From: Lagopus muta
Lineage: Eukaryota > Chordata > Aves > Galliformes > Phasianidae
Assembly (NCBI RefSeq): GCF_023343835.1
Contig: NC_064443.1
Coordinates: 9,982,001-10,046,000 of the forward strand
Length of the DNA stretch: 64,000 nucleotides
Reading direction: 5' to 3'
Part shown: positions 58,441 through 64,000 of the stretch, piece after piece
Layout of the letters: every line of letters begins with the position of its first letter
How positions within the stretch are numbered: the stretch's first letter is position 1
Position numbers and translations under genes: made by a program
The notes under the pieces: model-generated
Told to the model about the DNA's origin: nothing
The model's database searches: none
The model's input: only the letters and a program-made list of their open reading frames with translations

Positions 58441-60104
58441 CGCAGGTGCTGACTAGAACAAACAAGTGGTCCAGACCCTGGATGCTTTAATAGCCATCTC
58501 TTAAGAAAGAGATCTTCTCCCCACTGTCCCATGAATGCATTGATCATTGCTTAGAAATTCAGCCTTTCATTCTGGTGAGCCTCATCCACGTTGTTCAGCA
58601 GAGATGCCGCTTGTTTGTCCTACATTTGTGTAACGCAGCATCTCGTCTGTCCTAGGGGAAAGCAAAGAGCAGAGACAGAAGCTAAAGTTGTATGTTTGCT
58701 GTATGGCTAAATGGCTGTGGAGTGTACAAGTTGTAATGGCTGAAAGCATGTCTTTACTGATGTAACAGAGAGCACATGGCTCGCTAAAAGGGAAAGATGA
58801 TGGTTTCCCTGTGCAGTGTTGTTTGATTATCTTCCCTCTCCCCAAGCATAGACAACGTTGTTGTACTTGGTGTTGATTTAAGTCAGTTTAATTTATCTGC
58901 TCCCCCTGCAGCCACCTCAGTCTTGTAAGGCTAGCTCTTGGATAATTTTTTAAAGAAAAATAATTTTTTTTGACTATTCTAAGTTTTGTAAAATCCCACT
59001 GGAAAGAGAAATTTAATGTGAAACTTATTCCCCTTTCATAGTAATAATCGAGGGTTTCACTGTAAGTATTTTCTGTTGAATTGCAGGAATGGATCAGCCA
59101 AATAATTTTACAGCTTTGTGCACGTTGATGAATGAGTTCAACTCTAAGATACCTGAAGAGTTTCCCTTAATGTAGAAAAAAATGACCTAAGTTTAGAAAT
59201 ACATCCAGATCCTTTAGAGAGGAATAATAAGCTTCTCAAAATGTTTTGTTTCTGATTGAGTAGAACATTACATTTAAACCAGAATGAATTGCGGGTGGAA
59301 TTCCAATAAATTTGAAGCAATGATTTGCCCTGACAGTCCTTGTTTTATGAAAACAATGGATGATATCTTTAATTTAGAGTCTGTGACTCTGAGACTCTTG
59401 AAAGGCAAGAAGTTTACATATGTGAAGTGTTAAGCAAAGACTTTTGCCACACCCCACTGGCATTCCTGATGCACAGTGATGCTTTATGTACCATAGACTG
59501 TATGTTTAAAAAACGAGTTTAATCCAGGTTCTCTCTGTGTGATACTGCTATCCTGAAGGACGGTCTGTAAGCACAAACCATAGTTTAAGATGACAAAAGG
59601 GAGGAAATCTTTATGCCCTGTTTTACTCTGATGCTTCTCACTCCCCATTGGAAAGGGAACCTGTCTGAGCAGGATGAGCTCTGGAGGCTTCCATGGATAT
59701 GCAACGCAGGCAGGATTTTGAGTCCCAGTACTCCGGTACTGAGTGGAGAACAGTGAGAGAGGACCTGTTCAGAGTGGTTTGTGGAATGCTGAAGTTGACA
59801 GAACCATTGTGGGCCTGATGCTGAAGAACCTCCCCCATGAGGAGTTTGCAATCAGACAGCTCTCAGTCTCATCTTTATTCAGTTACTTTATTTTCAGGAG
59901 CACCAGTTTCACTCTGAAGTGTAACAAAGCAAAAGAAGTGCTTAATCAGAAGCCTTTTGTCACAGGCCATTTAGATCCTAAAAGACAGATTACAGGGAGA
60001 GCAATCCTTAGAACCAGAACAGAACAGAGATCTCTAATTGCCCAGGATCCATTTGTGCAGTTGGTGATGTGCTGCTGAGCTGCCTTTCTCAATCAGGATG
60101 GGTC
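58441..60104. other. Unique non-coding DNA
   Basis: No gene or repeat is recognised. The frame 59743-60078 (111 aa) has no domain. Confidence 0.45.
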
Positions 60105-60176
60105 TATTGCCTTCCTTTTTGCCTCATTTTCTACAGCTGTAAAGCAGATAATCTCTCACTTGCCTTTGCATCTACC
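60105..60176 (+). mobile_element. Possible MIR fragment (sense, weak)
   Basis: GCCTCATTTTCTACAGCTGT is followed by AAAGCAGATAATCTC and a possible TGCCT-ACC match, resembling the MIR core GCCTCAGTTTCCTCATCTGT and its downstream AATGGGGATAAT. It is short and diverged. Confidence 0.4.
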
Positions 60177-63100
60177 CTAACTGGGGCTGTGTCTCTTTCA
60201 CACACTGGGTGAAGTGTGATCACAGCTAAGCGATGGCCATTAAACCCTATCAAATTAGGATTAGCAAGGATGACTTCCCACATTAGATCAATTTAAGTTA
60301 TTGGCTTGTAGAAGGAAAGTGTGATTCTTTCCTCTGTTAGCTGGAGCATGGTTTTCTTGTGACAGCATGGGGTATGATTGTAGTTCTCCCCTTAAAGTCA
60401 TCAATTCTGCTTTGTACCTCTATTGCACCCGCTGCCTTCAAAACTGAGCTTTTCCTTTCAGCCTAGGCTGAGATAATCTAGCTGCAGTTAATGCACAGAA
60501 AGGCAGCAGGGAGGTCTTGGGGAAGGCAGTTCCTCATCAGAAAGTTGTACAAATAACAGAGCAGACTAAGGTAGATTTTGCTGAGGAGTGTTATGGCAGC
60601 AGCCCAAAGGTTTTCTGCATTCATGTTTAGAGAGAACTGAGCACTGATGATGAGTTCCAGTGGTGTGTGGCTGAGCACAGGGAGAAGAATCACGTTTCTT
60701 TTACATGCTGTTGCCCCTTTGGTCCTGGGAGAGCCTTCCTGCCCCTTCCACTCCTATTTTTCTTGGATTCACAGGATCCTCAAAGATAAATACCACCCCA
60801 CAGGTGTACCTGTTCTGATCCAAAGCAAATCAGGTCCCCACCAAAGCTGGTGCAGACATCACATTCCAGGTTAGGCATTTAAACACCTCATGAAAAGTCA
60901 GCACCTTGCATCCTGGACTTGATCCTACCAGGTCTCCAGTTCCTCACATCAGCTTCAGTTTAGTACATTTAATAGGCTGTGGAAGGGGCAGCAGCACTGA
61001 ATTTAACTCCAAATGGCACTAATGGTAGCTGTTCTAGCTGTTTCCAGGAAGAGGGTGGCATACAGCAGCCAATGCTGGAGAATGAGGTGTATTTTCTCGT
61101 CCATGGCTGCTGCTTAATACAAATCTAATTAAATACTAGTTGCATACTGAGCAAACAACAACAAAAAAAAAAAGCACCAAAAAACAAGATACCTGTATAA
61201 GATTAAGAAGATACTCACTGAACTTTCCTAGCCAGACCACAGCTTCTACAAACCTATTACAAGGCTGTTAAACCTCACTAAATGTGTTTGCAATAACTAC
61301 TTGCTGTTTCATTATGGAGCAATAACTCTCCTTATTGAGTCTAAATTAAATCCTTATTTGAGACACTTCATTTAAGGCGTTATTGGGAAACCCACCTTGG
61401 AAGAAGCAGAACCAACCTTTGCTTTATAGCTTACAAGATTATATTATACACATATGTATAAATGTCTAATTTCAGGGCATTACACCTCAATGGCTGCAGC
61501 TCACAGCTGTAGTCTCCAGAGTCAGACTTAAGGCATAGACTGAGGCTTTTCGTCATACTGAGACCTCCAGAACTTCTGTAGCTCTCTCCTTTCCCACTGA
61601 CACCCCTTTTCTTCGCAGGTGTTACTGTGTGGAGAACCAGCATCCCTCTTAAACTTCCTTCTACAAAAGCATCCAGCCCTGAACTCTGGAGATCTCCCCA
61701 GGTGTGTTCAATTGCCGTGTTTAGGCTGAGGTGAGTTAATAATTTTCTGAAAGCTGGCATGAAATCAGTCCAAACACCTTGTTCCATTGTGAATAGGTAG
61801 AGAGAAAGCATAAAAGAGTTGATTTGCAGATTGGAGTATGATCATGCGGGACCCTTCTGGTAGCCCACGATGATGTGATTGGTTCAGCTAGGAGGCAAAA
61901 GACCAGCTATGTGCTTCATGACCAGTAGAAGTTACGGCGAAGGTCTTTGCTCAGGGAGCTATAGTGCCACCTCACATATGTCATGCCCATATAAAAGTCA
62001 AGACCGTGATCCAGGATTTAAAAAATATCAATAATATTGATCAGCACTGACTGGGAGCATTTACTTGTGGAACTCAGAGAGCTTTCTAGAGTGGTAGCTC
62101 TCTCCCCCTTTACAACTGAGGCAATTGCAATGCCATTTCTAAGCTGTAATAGAGTGAGTGGTGGAGAGGTGATGATAGCTACCTCTGCTAAATCCTAGCT
62201 CAGTCCTCTTTGCTTGTTAAAGAAAAAGAGATACCTTGTAGTGAATGTTTTCAACAACAAACCTTTGAAAACTCAGCATCCAGCAATGAAACTGCGTATA
62301 TAGAAATCACAATGGAAGGGGATGGGCTGGCCCAAAAGATAACAGAATATTTTTAGATCCTTCTGCAGGTGATGGCCTAATGCCTTTCAGCTGCCCCTTG
62401 AAACAATGGTTCACTTCATCTATTACCATTGCCAAGGACACTACTTGCTCCCCTGGTGCAACTCCCTGGCTCTTTGAGGCGAAACAACTTGGGCTGAAGA
62501 ACCACAGAAGCCAGTCTCTGTTCTGCCCTAGAAATGCTCTGGTGAAGAAATGTGAGAAAACCAACAGATCTGGGGCTTCTGCAAGCTCATAATGCAGGGC
62601 ACGTGCCTCTTGATAAGGAAATTATATTTCTAAAACAAAGCATTTCCAGAAGGAAGGGGTGAAAACTCTTCCATTCTCTGTCCCTTCCTCCCATTGAGGT
62701 AATCTATACTGCTAACAGACGCGTAATAAACACAACCCATCTGGGTCCTTTAGAGCTGGAGACATTCACATCCTTGTCAGACTCTAGACTCAGCATCTTG
62801 GGTCTATTTCTAACACAAAGCAGAGAATTTTGCCTAAAAGCTATTGCTGGTTCTTGGAGAGGAAAGACATTTTGAATCTTGACAGTCCTGGGGCTGGGCT
62901 AACATCATTATACCAGTGTTTTCTCCTCCCAGAGTCCTTTCAAACTCAAGAGTCTGTGTTTATACAGTTCTTAGCCCAAAGGGGGCTCATTCTGTGTTGG
63001 CCCTTTGGCACTGCAGCAATAAACAGGATTAATAACTGGAGTCAGCAGGGCTCAGTACCCGTTAGAATTTCCCATGGACTATCCAGAAGGTGCTGTTCTT

Positions 63101-64000
63101 ACAAGCATCTTGGCAGTGAATTATTTATGGGCAGCATAAGGATCGCAGTGCTTGCCAGTTTATTAGATTTATAACTAGCTGTGTTAGGTCCATTGTGTGT
63201 GTGTGTGTGCATGTACGAGCATGTACTTGTTCAGCTGTTTCTCTTCAGTCCCCTGTTAGTTAGGGAAGATCTGCTCACATGCATTTCCAATATAAACACA
63301 TCACTTTGTGACTCAGATGTGAGAAAATCCAGGAGAGGCATAGGATTGTTACACAAGAAGGAAAAGCTTCTTTAGGTGCCTCAACTACAGATGCAAACAT
63401 TCATCCAAGCACAGGTTGAAAAACTGAGACCCAAGATTATTTGAAGAGTGAGAAAGTTTGGTTTTCTTCTGAGTTTCACAGCTTCTTAGAGCTGTACTTG
63501 TGTGGTTTTTGTATGGAGATGTGAACTTGAACCTCCTTTTATGGCAGATGTATTGTTTTGATGCCCAAGGAACTCCAGATGGGCAGTCTGCTGGTTGGGT
63601 ACTGCGATGGATTTTAAACACAATTCTCTCTTCAAACCCATGGAGAGGAGCACTTGCCTTCCAGCTAATGTGTGCTATTCCAGTTCCAACAGAACTCTGA
63701 GTAGATGTTATTAACAGCTCATCTTTTCCTGTTCTCTCTGATACATCTGTGCTACGATGTTGCCAATAGAGTCATCACTGCATCTGAAGGTGCTGGATTA
63801 GAGCCATGAAACTCTACAACACCTCCTTCTGAAGAGGCACAGGTGACTGTATTGCTATCAACAGAGGTGACAGGAGCAAAGACCTTTCTTCATGCAAATG
63901 ATCCAAGCAAGGAAGCAAAACCTCTTATAGCTGGAGAAGAACTGGCTGAAAGCAGAATGTTTTGCAAAGTTTTCTGAGAGTCCTCATAAACTCTGCTGTA
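60177..64000. other. Unique non-coding DNA to the end of the window
   Basis: No gene is recognised. Frames at 61431-61811 (minus, 126 aa) and 62830-63174 (plus, 114 aa) lack domains. A small A-rich tract lies at about 61159-61173 and a short (TG)n at 63194-63209. Confidence 0.45.
63194..63209. repeat. Short (TG)8 dinucleotide repeat
   Basis: Eight perfect TG units. Confidence 0.9.

Noticed and set aside
61443-61460. Near-palindrome TTATACACATATGTATAA
   Set aside because: Imperfect and made of low-information AT sequence, so expected by chance in AT-rich DNA.
62100-62195. Possible MIR match (CTCCCCCTTTACAACTGAGGCAA)
   Set aside because: Only the first 20 or so bases resemble the MIR core, and the remainder does not follow it.
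1-64000. CRISPR arrays, bacterial operons, insertion sequences or phage genes
   Set aside because: No regularly spaced direct repeats, no ribosome-binding-site-led gene runs and no transposase frames. The repeat content is avian.

Overview
The window looks like nuclear DNA of a bird, most probably a galliform such as chicken, turkey or quail. The main evidence is at least 22 short, 5'-truncated copies of the CR1 LINE. They are recognised by the tail ending in repeats of ATTCTATG, or by the reverse complement, which starts with repeats of TCATAGAATCA. A few older MIR-like SINE fragments and one possible solo LTR are also present. There are no Alu, B1/B2 or L1 sequences and no prokaryotic gene structure. 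Base composition is moderate, with CpG scarce except in two small patches.

The only gene I can call with confidence is an intronless tRNA-Leu (anticodon TAA) at 194-276 on the plus strand, with intact pol III boxes and a T5 terminator. I recognise no protein-coding gene. The longest open frames (198 aa at 34151-34747 plus, 194 aa at 29163-29747 minus, 168 aa at 2872-3378 plus) have no recognisable domain and the composition of chance frames. Several other open frames are remnants of the CR1 ORF2 C-terminus. The window is best read as intergenic or large-intron sequence.

Layout. 1-0.3 kb: tRNA gene. 0.3-12.3 kb: unique DNA with three CR1 tails, a clear antisense MIR at 5861-5996, two short perfect hairpins (about 5.0 and 7.0 kb) and a CpG-elevated stretch at 8.8-9.2 kb. 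12.3-25.2 kb: unique DNA, five CR1 fragments, a candidate LTR at 20847-21207 and many T-rich tracts. 25.2-43.8 kb: long unique stretches with a few CR1 tails, a MIR-like piece near 36.8 kb, a perfect CRE octamer at 35856 and a candidate short exon at 30089-30199. 43.8-51.3 kb: the densest CR1 zone, with copies in both orientations. 51.3-64 kb: mostly unique DNA with AT-rich segments resembling conserved non-coding elements, a CpG-rich patch at 52.19-52.30 kb, an (ATT)n microsatellite at 57.24 kb and two more CR1 tails.

I found no undescribed multi-gene system here. The leads worth following are small: splice-bounded exon candidates, the CpG patch, the palindromes, the MIR fossils and blocks that could be tested for deep conservation. 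Repeat edges are estimated by eye from remembered consensus sequences and may be off by 5-30 bases.
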